From Lelliottia jeotgali (GTDB lineage: Bacteria; Pseudomonadota; Gammaproteobacteria; Enterobacterales; Enterobacteriaceae): DNA of 64,000 nucleotides. The DNA lies in the NCBI GenBank assembly GCA_002271215.1, contig CP018628.1, positions 682,001 through 746,000 on the forward strand, in the 5' to 3' direction. The notes below the pieces were generated by a model. It was given only the letters and a program-made list of their open reading frames with translations. It had not been told where the DNA came from and ran no database searches. Shown in pieces: positions 28,626 to 38,530 of the stretch (the stretch's first letter is position 1; each line of letters opens with the position of its first letter). A program made the position numbers and the translations under genes.

Positions 28626-30362
28626 TTACCCCCTTACCCAGGCTTTAATGGTGGCCAGCGGCTTGCCGGGATTGGCTTCGGAAGGTGAGATGCGGTATTC
28701 GCCCACATCCGCCGGGATGATAAAGGTCTCGGCGTAACGCACGGTGAAGGGAGCAAAAGCACCGCTCGGGCTGTCGACGACAGCTTCTGTGCCTTCCACC
28801 AGATTGAGCACGTTGACGCCGCCGTGGGTGTGATGAATGACCGGGGCGCTAAACCAGTGACGGCGCGTTTCGATAAATTCGCGTTCGTGTAACCCGGTGC
28901 GTTCCTCCCGCCAGCCTTCACCCTCGGTAATCGGCTCCACCTGATTCACCAGATGCTGATGCACCCACTGGGTATCGCGCTGCCAGTCGATGACCTTCTC
29001 GCCGTGATCGAGATGCACCGGGCGCGGCAGGCCGTCCATGCCCAGGCGGCCCCAGTCCCACAGCTTGAAGGTGAAGATATACGGCGTGGCGCTGATCTCC
29101 AGCACCATCGTCCCGGCACCGGAACAGTGAACAGTTCCCGCGGGGATCAGGAAATGATCATGCTTCTTCGCCGGGATCTGATTCACAAAGCGCGCATCAT
29201 CAAACGGCTGTTCACCGCGACCGGCGCTTCTGAGGTTGTCGAGCATCGCCTGCGGCTCAGTGCCGGTTTTGGTCCCGAGATAGACCATAGCGCCTGGCTC
29301 CGCTTCCAGAATGTAGTAGCTCTCATCCTGGGTATAGTGCATGCCAAACTGCTGCTGGATGTACTCCGTGAGCGGATGTACCTGGAAACTGAGGTTCTGC
29401 CCGCCGATGGTATCGAGGAAATCGAAGCGAATCGGGAACTCGGCGCCAAAGCGGGCGTGGACTTTTTCACCCAACAGCGCGCGAGGCTCAAGCAGTACCA
29501 AATCCTGAGAGGGGATCTCGATCCGCACCGCGCCAAAACGCAGTAACAGGCTGTTCTCCTCGGGCACACAGTCAAAACACCATGCGTAATTGGGTGCGGA
29601 GGGATCGAGATCGAATTTTTGCTTCATCCACTGGCCGCCCCAGACGCCGGGATCGAAGAAGGGGACGACGCGAAACGGCTGCTGCGTGGTCTGTTTGAGT
29701 CCGGCACGCAGCGCGTCGCCGGTGACCATCGCCGGGCCGTCAGCAAGGGTGGTATCCAGCAGGAAATCGGCGCGTTTGAGAAGCGGGGTTTTATGGCGGT
29801 CGAACACGCGCCACTCGACGAAGAACGCCCGCTTGTAGCGCCTGAGCATATCTTCGCTCTGGTTCTCTGCGCCCCAGTTATCCAGCTCGCCGCTGCGCAT
29901 CCGTTGCTGAATTTCCCAGCGCGGCAGATCCGCATACACCAGCACATCACCCGGATGCACCAGCGCCGCGCCGGGACCGTAAACCACAACCAGCCCTTCA
30001 GTCACGTTGTTCACCTGCTCTTTCAGCGCAGCCAGCTTTTGCGGGTCGATAAACTCGCTGAGCTGGTGGCAGGAGAGCACGCCAAAGACGCGGTCATCGG
30101 TGAGATTGCGCGCCAGAAGCTGATGCAGGGCCGACTCATCGAGCCGCGCCTGTTCGGCGTTAATCGCAAGGACCGGATTCAGTGCGGACAGCAGATTTTC
30201 TTCCAGCTCGGCCAGGCGAACGCCCGGATAGCAGTCAATCACCAGAACTGTACGCTGGCCTGTTCTGGCACCAAGCCGGGCCGTTATCGCTTCCCAGCCC
30301 TGCCAGGCGCTGTCGTCATAACCTTCAATCTGGAGCGTGGGATATTTCTCGTAGCAGCTCAT
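28626..30362 (-). CDS. Large ManA-like class I mannose-6-phosphate isomerase with extra N-terminal domain
   Basis: 578 residues, against about 390 for E. coli ManA. The C-terminal part from about 230 is a type I phosphomannose isomerase: zinc ligands are Gln327 and His329 (SFQVHP), Glu347 (QDESYYILEA) and His412 (LIPAGTVHCSG). The first 225 residues look like a nucleoside/uridine kinase-type alpha/beta domain (RTVLVIDCYPG near 37-47; GLVVVYGPGAALVHPGDVLVYADLP), but the P-loop lysine and Ser/Thr are missing, so it is probably not a kinase. GGAGGA precedes the start. First gene of the PTS operon; expected to isomerise the imported sugar 6-phosphate. Substrate unknown. Confidence 0.85.
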   Translation of the reverse strand: MSCYEKYPTLQIEGYDDSAWQGWEAITARLGARTGQRTVLVIDCYPGVRLAELEENLLSALNPVLAINAEQARLDESALHQLLARNLTDDRVFGVLSCHQLSEFIDPQKLAALKEQVNNVTEGLVVVYGPGAALVHPGDVLVYADLPRWEIQQRMRSGELDNWGAENQSEDMLRRYKRAFFVEWRVFDRHKTPLLKRADFLLDTTLADGPAMVTGDALRAGLKQTTQQPFRVVPFFDPGVWGGQWMKQKFDLDPSAPNYAWCFDCVPEENSLLLRFGAVRIEIPSQDLVLLEPRALLGEKVHARFGAEFPIRFDFLDTIGGQNLSFQVHPLTEYIQQQFGMHYTQDESYYILEAEPGAMVYLGTKTGTEPQAMLDNLRSAGRGEQPFDDARFVNQIPAKKHDHFLIPAGTVHCSGAGTMVLEISATPYIFTFKLWDWGRLGMDGLPRPVHLDHGEKVIDWQRDTQWVHQHLVNQVEPITEGEGWREERTGLHEREFIETRRHWFSAPVIHHTHGGVNVLNLVEGTEAVVDSPSGAFAPFTVRYAETFIIPADVGEYRISPSEANPGKPLATIKAWVRG

Positions 30363-30387
30363 TTTATCCTCCGTAATCGTTGCTTAA

Positions 30388-30403
30388 GGTTATTCGATTA
30401 ACC
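30388..30403. promoter_or_regulatory. LacI-type operator O1 near manA-like gene
   Basis: GGTTATTCGATTAACC, 14 of 16 bases palindromic, 26 bp upstream of the leftward manA-like start. Same core as the sites at 24515 and 30510. Confidence 0.7.
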
Positions 30404-30418
30404 GAGTTTGAGAAGGGT

Positions 30419-30435
30419 GGTTAACGCGATTAACC
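30419..30435. promoter_or_regulatory. Related operator-like palindrome O2
   Basis: GGTTAACGCGATTAACC has the same outer arms as O1 and O3 but one extra central base. It lies between them and may be a weaker auxiliary operator. Confidence 0.4.
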
Positions 30436-30509
30436 CGCCATTCCAGGCAATGAAAGGGGAAAAAGCGGGCGGAATGTGAAGAGGCTCACAGGGAAAAATG
30501 CAAAAAATA

Positions 30510-30525
30510 GGTTATTCGATTAATC
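30510..30525. promoter_or_regulatory. LacI-type operator O3 near the regulator gene
   Basis: GGTTATTCGATTAATC differs from O1 only at the penultimate base and lies 27 bp before the regulator ATG, consistent with autoregulation. Confidence 0.68.
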
Positions 30526-30551
30526 TGGAATGAAGTCTTAAAGGAGTCACT

Positions 30552-31559
30552 ATGACAGGAATCACGCTGGCCGATGTCGCGAAGCGGGCCGGAGTCTCAA
30601 CGGCGACGGTCTCGATGGTGTTGTGCAACAAAGGGCGCATTTCGCAGGCGACACGCGAGCGGGTGCTGAAAGCGCTGGATGAATCGGGCTACGTCTATAA
30701 CCAGACGGCGGCCAATCTACGCAATCGCAGCAGTAATCAGGTGGGACTGCTGCTGCACGATATCACTAACCCCTTTTACGGGGAGATGACGGCGGGATTA
30801 AGCCACGAAATGGAGCGTCACGATCTGATGCTGTTTCTGGCGAACAGTGAAGAGTCGTCTCAGCGCCAGCAGAAGTTTGTCGATTCCCTGATGCGCAATA
30901 ACGTCGGCGGGATGGTGCTGTGCGCCGCCCGTGAAACACCGCAGGCGTTTTTCGACGGTCTGAAGCGACGCAATATTCCGGCGATCATGGTGGTGCGTCC
31001 GCTCAACGACCCGGATTTCGATTTTGTCGGGACGGATAACTTCCTCGGCACGCAAATGGCGACGGAACATCTGCTGCGGATGGGGCATCGGCAGATTGCG
31101 TTTATTGGCGGCAGCCAGAATTCCGGCTCGCGGGCGCAGCGTATCGGCGGCTTTACCAGCCAACTGCTGGAGTACGGCGTCGCGCCGAATCCCGACTGGA
31201 TCATCACCTCCCAGGCCAGCCAGAGCGACGGCGCGCGCGTGGCGGAAACGCTGCTGAAAGAGAACCCGCAGATCACGGCGGCCATTTGCTATCAGGATAT
31301 TGTGGCGCTCGGCGTTATGCAGAGTTTACGCAAACTGGGCCGCGAACCGGGGCGGGATTTTGCGCTGGTCGGCTTCGATGACATCACCGAAGCGGCGTTG
31401 GTGCAGCCCGCCCTGACCACGGTATCGGTCGCGGCCAAAGAGATTGGTCGTAAAGCGGGGGAGCTGTTATTCAGCCGGATTCAGGGGAACGATGAGCCAG
31501 CGAAAAGGATCATTTTACCGCCTGCGCTGGTGGTGCGTGAATCATGCGGTTTTCGCTGA
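30552..31559 (+). CDS. LacI-family transcriptional regulator of the sugar locus
   Basis: 335 residues. The N-terminal helix-turn-helix reads ITLADVAKRAGVSTATVSMV followed by the hinge helix QTAANLRNRSS near residue 55. The periplasmic-binding-protein-like effector domain contains VGLLLHDITNPFYGEMTAGL and ends with LPPALVVRESCGFR, closest in general appearance to MalI-type repressors. Divergent from manA-PTS; GGAG lies 6 bp before ATG. It probably represses both the leftward operon and the cupin pair in the absence of a sugar phosphate; the effector is unknown. Confidence 0.9.
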   Translation: MTGITLADVAKRAGVSTATVSMVLCNKGRISQATRERVLKALDESGYVYNQTAANLRNRSSNQVGLLLHDITNPFYGEMTAGLSHEMERHDLMLFLANSEESSQRQQKFVDSLMRNNVGGMVLCAARETPQAFFDGLKRRNIPAIMVVRPLNDPDFDFVGTDNFLGTQMATEHLLRMGHRQIAFIGGSQNSGSRAQRIGGFTSQLLEYGVAPNPDWIITSQASQSDGARVAETLLKENPQITAAICYQDIVALGVMQSLRKLGREPGRDFALVGFDDITEAALVQPALTTVSVAAKEIGRKAGELLFSRIQGNDEPAKRIILPPALVVRESCGFR

Positions 31560-31677
31560 TCCTCATGTCTTTTACTGATACTGCTCCCTGTTTATCATAA
31601 AATTCTAATTATCGGCGTTTTAAGATAGCGGGTTCTTCACAGGCTGGTTAATCTGAAAACGATTTACATACTTTTAA

Positions 31678-32514
<837 letters not shown>

Positions 32515-32567
32515 GTGTTATTACCCATCGTGATGTGGTTATTGCAGTCTTAATTGATTGATTGCAC

Positions 32568-32597
32568 AGGGCAATATTTTATTGCCCTTTTATTTTG
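32568..32597 (+). terminator. Terminator after dapB
   Basis: AGGGCAAT/ATTGCCCT stem (32568-32575 with 32581-32588) followed by TTTATTTTG. Confidence 0.85.
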
Positions 32598-32733
32598 TCA
32601 TTTTGGCGTGATTTCATTAACTAACACCATTAAAGATATCATCTTCTCTCAATTTTGTGTTATCGCACTGTAAATTTTGACCATTTGGTCTGGTTTTTAT
32701 TGCCTCTCGCACTCAGATCCCACTAAACTCAGC

Positions 32734-32749
32734 ATACAAACGTTTTCTA
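32734..32749. promoter_or_regulatory. PurR-type box in the carAB control region
   Basis: ATACAAACGTTTTCTA contains the central AAACGTTT of the PurR consensus. The E. coli carAB promoter P1 is also PurR-controlled, so the match is positionally sensible. Confidence 0.6.
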
Positions 32750-32834
32750 ACGTGATTTTGTTGATCTTTTTATGGCTTAAACGCCGCCAAACGCCAAAGC
32801 CTTGCAAAATAATACACAAAAAAGCCGTTTTGAG

Positions 32835-32863
32835 TTGACTTTACCCCACCAAATCCCCAGAAT
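32835..32863 (+). promoter_or_regulatory. Candidate carAB upstream promoter P1
   Basis: TTGACT (32835-32840) and CAGAAT (32858-32863) with 17-bp spacing. The region from 32598 to 32968 holds no gene; in E. coli the equivalent long control region carries tandem promoters for pyrimidine and arginine control. Confidence 0.55.
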
Positions 32864-32920
32864 GCCGCCGTTTGCCGAAAATCCACTGGCAGCAAATTTG
32901 CATTGATTCATAGCGCCGTT

Positions 32921-32957
32921 GTGAATTAATATGCAGATAAAGTGAGTTAATATTCTC
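32921..32957. promoter_or_regulatory. Tandem ARG boxes before carA
   Basis: GTGAATTAATATGCAG (from 32921) and GTGAGTTAATATTCTC (from 32942) are 21 bp apart, the normal arrangement for a pair of ArgR operators. They overlap the expected downstream promoter P2 just before carA. Confidence 0.78.
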
Positions 32958-32968
32958 TGGAGGGTGTT

Positions 32969-34117
32969 TTGATTAAGTCAGCGCTATTGGTTCTGGAAGA
33001 CGGAACCCAGTTTATCGGTCGGGCCATAGGGGCAACAGGTTCGGCGGTTGGGGAAGTCGTTTTCAATACTTCAATGACCGGTTATCAAGAAATCCTCACT
33101 GATCCTTCCTATTCCCGCCAAATCGTCACCCTTACTTATCCTCATATTGGTAATGTCGGCACCAACGAAGCCGATGCCGAATCCTCCCAGGTTCACGCAC
33201 AAGGTCTGATTATTCGCGACCTGCCGCTGATTGCCAGCAACTACCGCAACACTGAAGACCTCTCTTCCTACCTGAAACGTCACAACATCGTGGCGATTGC
33301 CGATATCGATACCCGTAAGCTGACCCGCCTGCTGCGCGAGAAGGGCGCACAAAACGGCTGCATCATCGCGGGTGATAACCTGGATGCGGCACTGGCGCAG
33401 GAAAAAGCGAAAGCCTTCCCTGGCCTGAACGGGATGGATCTGGCGAAAGAAGTGACCACCGCGGAAGCTTACAGCTGGACGCAGGGGAGCTGGACGCTGG
33501 CGGGTGAACTGCCAGAAGCGAAGAAAGAAGAAGAGCTGCCGTTCCACGTGGTCGCCTACGACTACGGCGCGAAGCGCAACATCCTGCGCATGCTGGTGGA
33601 CCGTGGCTGCCGCCTGACGGTGGTTCCGGCGAAAACGCCTGCGGACGAAGTACTGAAGATGAACCCGGACGGGATCTTCCTCTCCAACGGTCCTGGTGAC
33701 CCGGCGCCGTGCGATTACGCGATTGAAGCGATTAAAAGCTTCCTTGAAACCGACATTCCGGTATTTGGCATCTGCCTCGGCCATCAGCTGCTGGCGCTGG
33801 CGAGCGGTGCGAAAACCGTCAAGATGAAGTTCGGTCACCACGGTGGTAACCACCCGGTGAAAGATATCGACAACAACACGGTGATGATTACCGCGCAGAA
33901 CCACGGTTTCGCGGTGGACGAGGCGTCAATGCCTGCCAATCTGCGCGTCACCCACAAGTCGCTGTTCGACCACACCCTGCAGGGTATCCATCGCACCGAC
34001 AAACCGGCGTTCAGCTTCCAGGGTCACCCGGAAGCCAGCCCAGGCCCGCACGATGCCGCGCCGCTGTTCGATCACTTCATCGAACTTATCGAGCAATACC
34101 GTCAGACCGCTAAATAA
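32969..34117 (+). CDS. carA: Carbamoyl-phosphate synthase small subunit (glutamine amidotransferase)
   Basis: Supplies ammonia from glutamine to CarB for carbamoyl phosphate, shared by arginine and pyrimidine synthesis. 382 residues, starting at TTG 32969 (GGAGGG just upstream), the same rare start as E. coli. The class I amidotransferase nucleophile is in [13 protein letters not shown] (Cys269), and the His/Glu pair is in [13 protein letters not shown] (353/355). carB begins 18 bp after the stop. Confidence 0.98.
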   Translation: MIKSALLVLEDGTQFIGRAIGATGSAVGEVVFNTSMTGYQEILTDPSYSRQIVTLTYPHIGNVGTNEADAESSQVHAQGLIIRDLPLIASNYRNTEDLSSYLKRHNIVAIADIDTRKLTRLLREKGAQNGCIIAGDNLDAALAQEKAKAFPGLNGMDLAKEVTTAEAYSWTQGSWTLAGELPEAKKEEELPFHVVAYDYGAKRNILRMLVDRGCRLTVVPAKTPADEVLKMNPDGIFLSNGPGDPAPCDYAIEAIKSFLETDIPVFGICLGHQLLALASGAKTVKMKFGHHGGNHPVKDIDNNTVMITAQNHGFAVDEASMPANLRVTHKSLFDHTLQGIHRTDKPAFSFQGHPEASPGPHDAAPLFDHFIELIEQYRQTAK

Positions 34118-34135
34118 TCAGGAGCCGAGAACAAC

Positions 34136-37100
34136 ATGCCAAAACGTACAGATATAAAAAGCATCCTGATCCTTGGCGCTGGCCCGATCGTAATCGGCCA
34201 GGCCTGCGAATTCGACTACTCCGGCGCACAGGCGTGTAAAGCCCTGCGCGAAGAGGGTTACCGCGTCATTCTGGTGAACTCTAACCCGGCCACCATCATG
34301 ACCGACCCGGAAATGGCTGATGCGACCTACATCGAGCCAATTCACTGGGAAGTGGTACGCAAAATCATCGAAAAAGAGCGTCCGGACGCCGTGCTGCCAA
34401 CGATGGGCGGCCAGACCGCGCTGAACTGCGCGCTGGAACTGGAACGCCAGGGCGTGCTGGCCGAGTTCGGCGTGACCATGATTGGTGCCACCGCCGATGC
34501 GATTGATAAAGCCGAAGACCGCCGCCGTTTCGACGTGGCGATGAAGAAAATCGGCCTCGATACCGCGCGCTCCGGCATCGCGCACACTATGGAAGAAGCG
34601 CTGGCGGTTGCCGCTGACGTGGGTTATCCGTGCATCATCCGTCCTTCGTTCACTATGGGCGGCACCGGTGGCGGTATCGCCTACAACCGCGAAGAGTTTG
34701 AAGAGATTTGCGAACGCGGTCTGGATCTTTCCCCCACCAAAGAGCTGCTGATTGACGAGTCGCTGATTGGCTGGAAAGAGTACGAGATGGAAGTGGTGCG
34801 TGATAAAAACGACAACTGCATCATCGTCTGCTCTATCGAAAACTTCGATGCGATGGGTATCCACACCGGCGACTCCATCACCGTCGCACCGGCTCAGACC
34901 CTGACAGACAAAGAGTATCAAATCATGCGTAACGCCTCGATGGCGGTACTGCGTGAAATCGGCGTCGAAACCGGCGGGTCAAACGTGCAGTTCTCCGTGA
35001 ACCCGAAAAACGGTCGCCTGATTGTTATCGAAATGAACCCGCGCGTATCACGCTCCTCGGCGCTGGCCTCCAAAGCCACCGGCTTCCCGATTGCCAAAGT
35101 GGCGGCGAAACTGGCGGTGGGTTACACCCTCGACGAGCTGATGAACGACATCACCGGCGGTCGCACACCGGCCTCGTTCGAACCGTCCATCGACTACGTT
35201 GTCACCAAAATTCCTCGCTTCAACTTCGAGAAATTCGCGGGCGCGAACGACCGTCTGACCACTCAGATGAAATCCGTCGGCGAAGTGATGGCGATTGGCC
35301 GCACTCAGCAGGAATCCCTGCAGAAAGCCCTGCGCGGTCTCGAAGTGGGCGCGATGGGCTTCGACCCGAAAGTGAGCCTGGATGACCCGGAAGCGCTGAC
35401 CAAAATCCGCCGCGAGCTGAAAGACGCGGGTGCTGAGCGTATCTGGTATATCGCCGATGCCTTCCGCGCAGGTCTGTCTGTCGACGGCGTCTTCAACCTG
35501 ACCAACATCGACCGCTGGTTCCTGGTGCAAATCGAAGAGCTGGTGCGCCTGGAAGAGAAAGTGGCAGAGATGGGCATCACCGGTCTCGACGCTGACTTCC
35601 TGCGTATGCTGAAGCGTAAAGGCTTCGCCGACGCGCGTCTGGCTAAACTGGCGGGCGTGCGCGAATCTGAAATCCGCAAGCTGCGCGACCAGTACAACCT
35701 GCACCCGGTCTACAAACGTGTGGACACCTGCGCCGCAGAATTTGCCACCGACACCGCCTACATGTACTCCACGTACGAAGACGAGTGCGAAGCGAATCCG
35801 TCCAACGACCGCGATAAAATCATGGTCCTCGGCGGCGGCCCGAACCGTATCGGCCAGGGCATCGAGTTTGACTACTGCTGCGTACACGCCTCGCTGGCGC
35901 TGCGCGAAGACGGTTACGAGACCATTATGGTCAACTGTAACCCGGAAACCGTATCAACCGACTACGACACCTCTGACCGCCTCTACTTCGAGCCGGTAAC
36001 GCTGGAAGACGTGCTGGAAATCGTGCGTATCGAGAAGCCAAAAGGCGTTATCGTGCAGTACGGCGGCCAGACTCCGCTGAAGCTGGCTCGCGCGCTGGAA
36101 GCAGCAGGTGTGCCGGTTATCGGCACCAGCCCGGATGCGATTGACCGCGCGGAAGACCGCGAGCGTTTCCAGCAGGCGGTTGACCGTCTGAAGCTGAAAC
36201 AACCGGCCAACGCCACTGTAACCGCGATTGAAATGGCGGTTGAGAAGGCGAAAGAGATTGGCTACCCGCTGGTGGTGCGCCCGTCCTACGTGCTGGGCGG
36301 CCGTGCGATGGAAATCGTCTACGACGAAGCAGACCTGCGCCGCTACTTCCAGACCGCGGTAAGCGTCTCTAACGATGCGCCAGTGTTGCTCGACCGCTTC
36401 CTCGACGATGCGGTGGAAGTGGATGTGGACGCCATCTGCGACGGCGAAATGGTGCTGATTGGCGGCATCATGGAGCACATCGAGCAGGCGGGCGTGCACT
36501 CCGGTGACTCCGCGTGTTCTCTGCCAGCCTACACCCTGAGCCAGGAAATTCAGGATGTGATGCGCCAGCAGGTGCAGAAACTGGCCTTCGAGCTGCAGGT
36601 TCGCGGCCTGATGAACGTCCAGTTCGCGGTGAAAGATAACGAAGTCTACCTCATTGAAGTTAACCCGCGTGCGGCGCGTACCGTACCGTTCGTCTCCAAA
36701 GCGACCGGCGTTCCGCTGGCGAAAGTGGCGGCGCGTGTGATGGCGGGCCAGACGCTGACCCAGCAGGGCGTGACCAAAGAAATTATTCCACCGTACTACT
36801 CGGTGAAAGAAGTGGTCCTGCCGTTCAACAAATTCCCGGGCGTTGACCCGCTGTTAGGGCCAGAAATGCGCTCCACCGGTGAAGTCATGGGCGTTGGCCG
36901 CACCTTCGCAGAAGCGTTCGCCAAAGCACAGCTCGGCAGCAGCTCAACCATGAGAAAGCAGGGCCGTGCGCTGCTCTCCGTGCGCGAAGGCGACAAAGAG
37001 CGTGTGGTAGACCTGGCGGCGAAACTGCTGAAACAGGGCTTTGAACTGGATGCGACCCACGGCACGGCTATTGTGCTGGGTGAAGCCGGTATCAACCCGC

Positions 37101-37360
37101 GTCTGGTCAACAAGGTGCATGAAGGTCGTCCGCACATTCAGGACCGTATCAAGAATGGCGAGTACACCTACATCATCAACACCACTGCGGGTCGTCAGGC
37201 GATTGAAGACTCTAAGCTGATTCGCCGTAGCGCGTTGCAGTACAAAGTGCATTACGACACCACCCTGAACGGAGGTTTCGCGACAGCGATGGCGCTGAAC
37301 GCCGATGCCACCGAGAAGGTGATTTCGGTGCAGGAAATGCACGCGCAGATTAATAAGTAA
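34136..37360 (+). CDS. carB: Carbamoyl-phosphate synthase large subunit
   Basis: 1074 residues with the internal duplication typical of CarB: two ATP-grasp halves, the first opening [20 protein letters not shown] and the second near residue 560 opening [17 protein letters not shown]. Glycine-rich loops [10 protein letters not shown] and the C-terminal allosteric domain after about 940 are present. Each half uses ATP, one to phosphorylate bicarbonate and one to phosphorylate carbamate. High GC and strong codon bias. Followed by a REP array rather than a clear U-tract terminator. Confidence 0.99.
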   Translation: MPKRTDIKSILILGAGPIVIGQACEFDYSGAQACKALREEGYRVILVNSNPATIMTDPEMADATYIEPIHWEVVRKIIEKERPDAVLPTMGGQTALNCALELERQGVLAEFGVTMIGATADAIDKAEDRRRFDVAMKKIGLDTARSGIAHTMEEALAVAADVGYPCIIRPSFTMGGTGGGIAYNREEFEEICERGLDLSPTKELLIDESLIGWKEYEMEVVRDKNDNCIIVCSIENFDAMGIHTGDSITVAPAQTLTDKEYQIMRNASMAVLREIGVETGGSNVQFSVNPKNGRLIVIEMNPRVSRSSALASKATGFPIAKVAAKLAVGYTLDELMNDITGGRTPASFEPSIDYVVTKIPRFNFEKFAGANDRLTTQMKSVGEVMAIGRTQQESLQKALRGLEVGAMGFDPKVSLDDPEALTKIRRELKDAGAERIWYIADAFRAGLSVDGVFNLTNIDRWFLVQIEELVRLEEKVAEMGITGLDADFLRMLKRKGFADARLAKLAGVRESEIRKLRDQYNLHPVYKRVDTCAAEFATDTAYMYSTYEDECEANPSNDRDKIMVLGGGPNRIGQGIEFDYCCVHASLALREDGYETIMVNCNPETVSTDYDTSDRLYFEPVTLEDVLEIVRIEKPKGVIVQYGGQTPLKLARALEAAGVPVIGTSPDAIDRAEDRERFQQAVDRLKLKQPANATVTAIEMAVEKAKEIGYPLVVRPSYVLGGRAMEIVYDEADLRRYFQTAVSVSNDAPVLLDRFLDDAVEVDVDAICDGEMVLIGGIMEHIEQAGVHSGDSACSLPAYTLSQEIQDVMRQQVQKLAFELQVRGLMNVQFAVKDNEVYLIEVNPRAARTVPFVSKATGVPLAKVAARVMAGQTLTQQGVTKEIIPPYYSVKEVVLPFNKFPGVDPLLGPEMRSTGEVMGVGRTFAEAFAKAQLGSSSTMRKQGRALLSVREGDKERVVDLAAKLLKQGFELDATHGTAIVLGEAGINPRLVNKVHEGRPHIQDRIKNGEYTYIINTTAGRQAIEDSKLIRRSALQYKVHYDTTLNGGFATAMALNADATEKVISVQEMHAQINK

Positions 37361-37378
37361 GCCGCACCGCGTGTATCT

Positions 37379-37670
37379 GGCGGGTGGCGCTGCGCTTACC
37401 CGCCCTACAAAACCCAAATACACCACTCGTAGGCTGGGGGAAGGCGCAGCCGCCACCCGGCAATTTTTGTCCGTGCGGTCATCAGGCGGGTGGCGCTTCG
37501 CTTACCCGCCCTAAAAACTCAAATTCTCCACCTGTAGGCCGGGTAAGGCGAAGCCGTCACCCGGCAATTTTTGTCCGTGCGGTCATCAGGCGGGTGGCGC
37601 TGCGCTTACCCGCCCTACAAAACCCAAATACTCCACTCGTAGGCCGGGTAAGGCGTAGCCGCCACCCGGC
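37379..37670. repeat. Three tandem BIME copies (about 105-bp period) after carB
   Basis: Near-identical units start at 37379, 37485 and 37589, so the period is 106 and 104 bp. Each has two inverted REP palindromes around a short A-rich linker, and the first two end with CCGTGCGGTCATCA before the next copy. No protein is encoded; the open frames here are repeat artefacts. The remaining 37671-37784 is a promoter-sized gap before the lipoprotein gene. Confidence 0.92.
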
Positions 37671-37784
37671 AACACATCTCTTTGTACCTCTTCAGAGTGT
37701 TCTGGTTTTCCATCTCCCGTCAGTCAGTTAGCCTAAAATGGTTAGGTCGATAATTAAATTCAACTGAAAAGCAGGGAGAACACC

Positions 37785-38018
37785 ATGCGAAATAAACTTC
37801 TGGCTACCTCAATTTTTGCTGCAGCAGCCCTCTTCACCGTTGCCGGTTGTTCATCCAACCAGGCGGTAAAAACCACCGATGGCAGAACGATCGTCACTGA
37901 CGGCAAACCACAGGTGGATGACGACACCGGACTGGTGTCTTATAAAAACGCAGAGACCGGTAAAACTGAGCAGATTAACCGTGACCAGGTTAAGAACATG
38001 AGCGAACTGGATAACTAA
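37785..38018 (+). CDS. Small YgdI/YgdR-family lipoprotein
   Basis: 77 residues. The signal peptide ends with lipobox TVAGC (Cys22), so it is predicted to be lipidated; the +2 residue is Ser, which favours outer-membrane sorting. The mature domain, with TTDGRTIVTDGKPQVDDDTG and ending KNMSELDN, resembles YgdI/YgdR-type DUF903 lipoproteins. GGGAG ribosome site upstream. Function of the family is unknown. It is not at this position in E. coli K-12. Confidence 0.85.
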   Translation: MRNKLLATSIFAAAALFTVAGCSSNQAVKTTDGRTIVTDGKPQVDDDTGLVSYKNAETGKTEQINRDQVKNMSELDN

Positions 38019-38062
38019 CTGTCTGGCAGGCCCTGCCGAGCGGCGGGGCCATCGCGTGATGC

Positions 38063-38530
38063 TCAGAGCAGAGCATTGTCGATTTTGACAATGATTTTAC
38101 GCAGCGGTGCGCCCGCACCAATTGCACCCATCGGACGATGAAGCTCACCCGGAAAAAGAATGGCCAGCTCAAACGGATGCAGGTGAATCAGGGTTTCACT
38201 GCTGATTTGCGTACAAAAACCGATATCATGAGCCTGATTAAACGGGCCATCTTCGATAATCTCCAGCCCTTTATTTCCCGCCCCAATGACCTCTTCACCC
38301 GCCAGCACAATGTGTATGTCGAGGTACTGACGATGATATTCCGGGCGCTGCTCTGCAAGCGGGCGCGTTTCGCCCTCGACTACCGTGAAGAAAAGATTAT
38401 CCCCGTCGATGGTATATTTGCCGGGCGGCAGTGAATGTGGCTCTTGCCCAATCACTGCCTGTAGCGCTTTGCGGATGACAGGCGGATAAAAAGCATTTTT
38501 GGCGGCGGCGGTTAACGTATCAATAATCAT
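38063..38530 (-). CDS. YhcH/YjgK/YiaL family protein (DUF386)
   Basis: 155 residues. The family pattern is clear: GKYTIDGDNLFFTVVEG near residue 38, YHRQYLDIHIVLAGEE near residue 65 and HPFELAILFPGELHRP near 115-130, with conserved His/Glu that bind metal in the cupin-like fold. Members occur in sugar operons and some are proposed anomerases or isomerases. The ATG overlaps the gluconokinase stop (ATGA), so it is cotranslated. Role in gluconate or ketogluconate use is inferred from context. Confidence 0.87.
   Translation of the reverse strand: MIIDTLTAAAKNAFYPPVIRKALQAVIGQEPHSLPPGKYTIDGDNLFFTVVEGETRPLAEQRPEYHRQYLDIHIVLAGEEVIGAGNKGLEIIEDGPFNQAHDIGFCTQISSETLIHLHPFELAILFPGELHRPMGAIGAGAPLRKIIVKIDNALL

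Noticed and set aside
24515..30525. Operator palindromes as CRISPR or phage attachment repeats
   Set aside because: Sites are short, imperfect and placed at promoters; no spacers, cas genes or integrase.
37384..37731. 115-codon open frame after carB
   Set aside because: It is built from the three tandem REP copies and repeats itself with the DNA period; not a protein gene.
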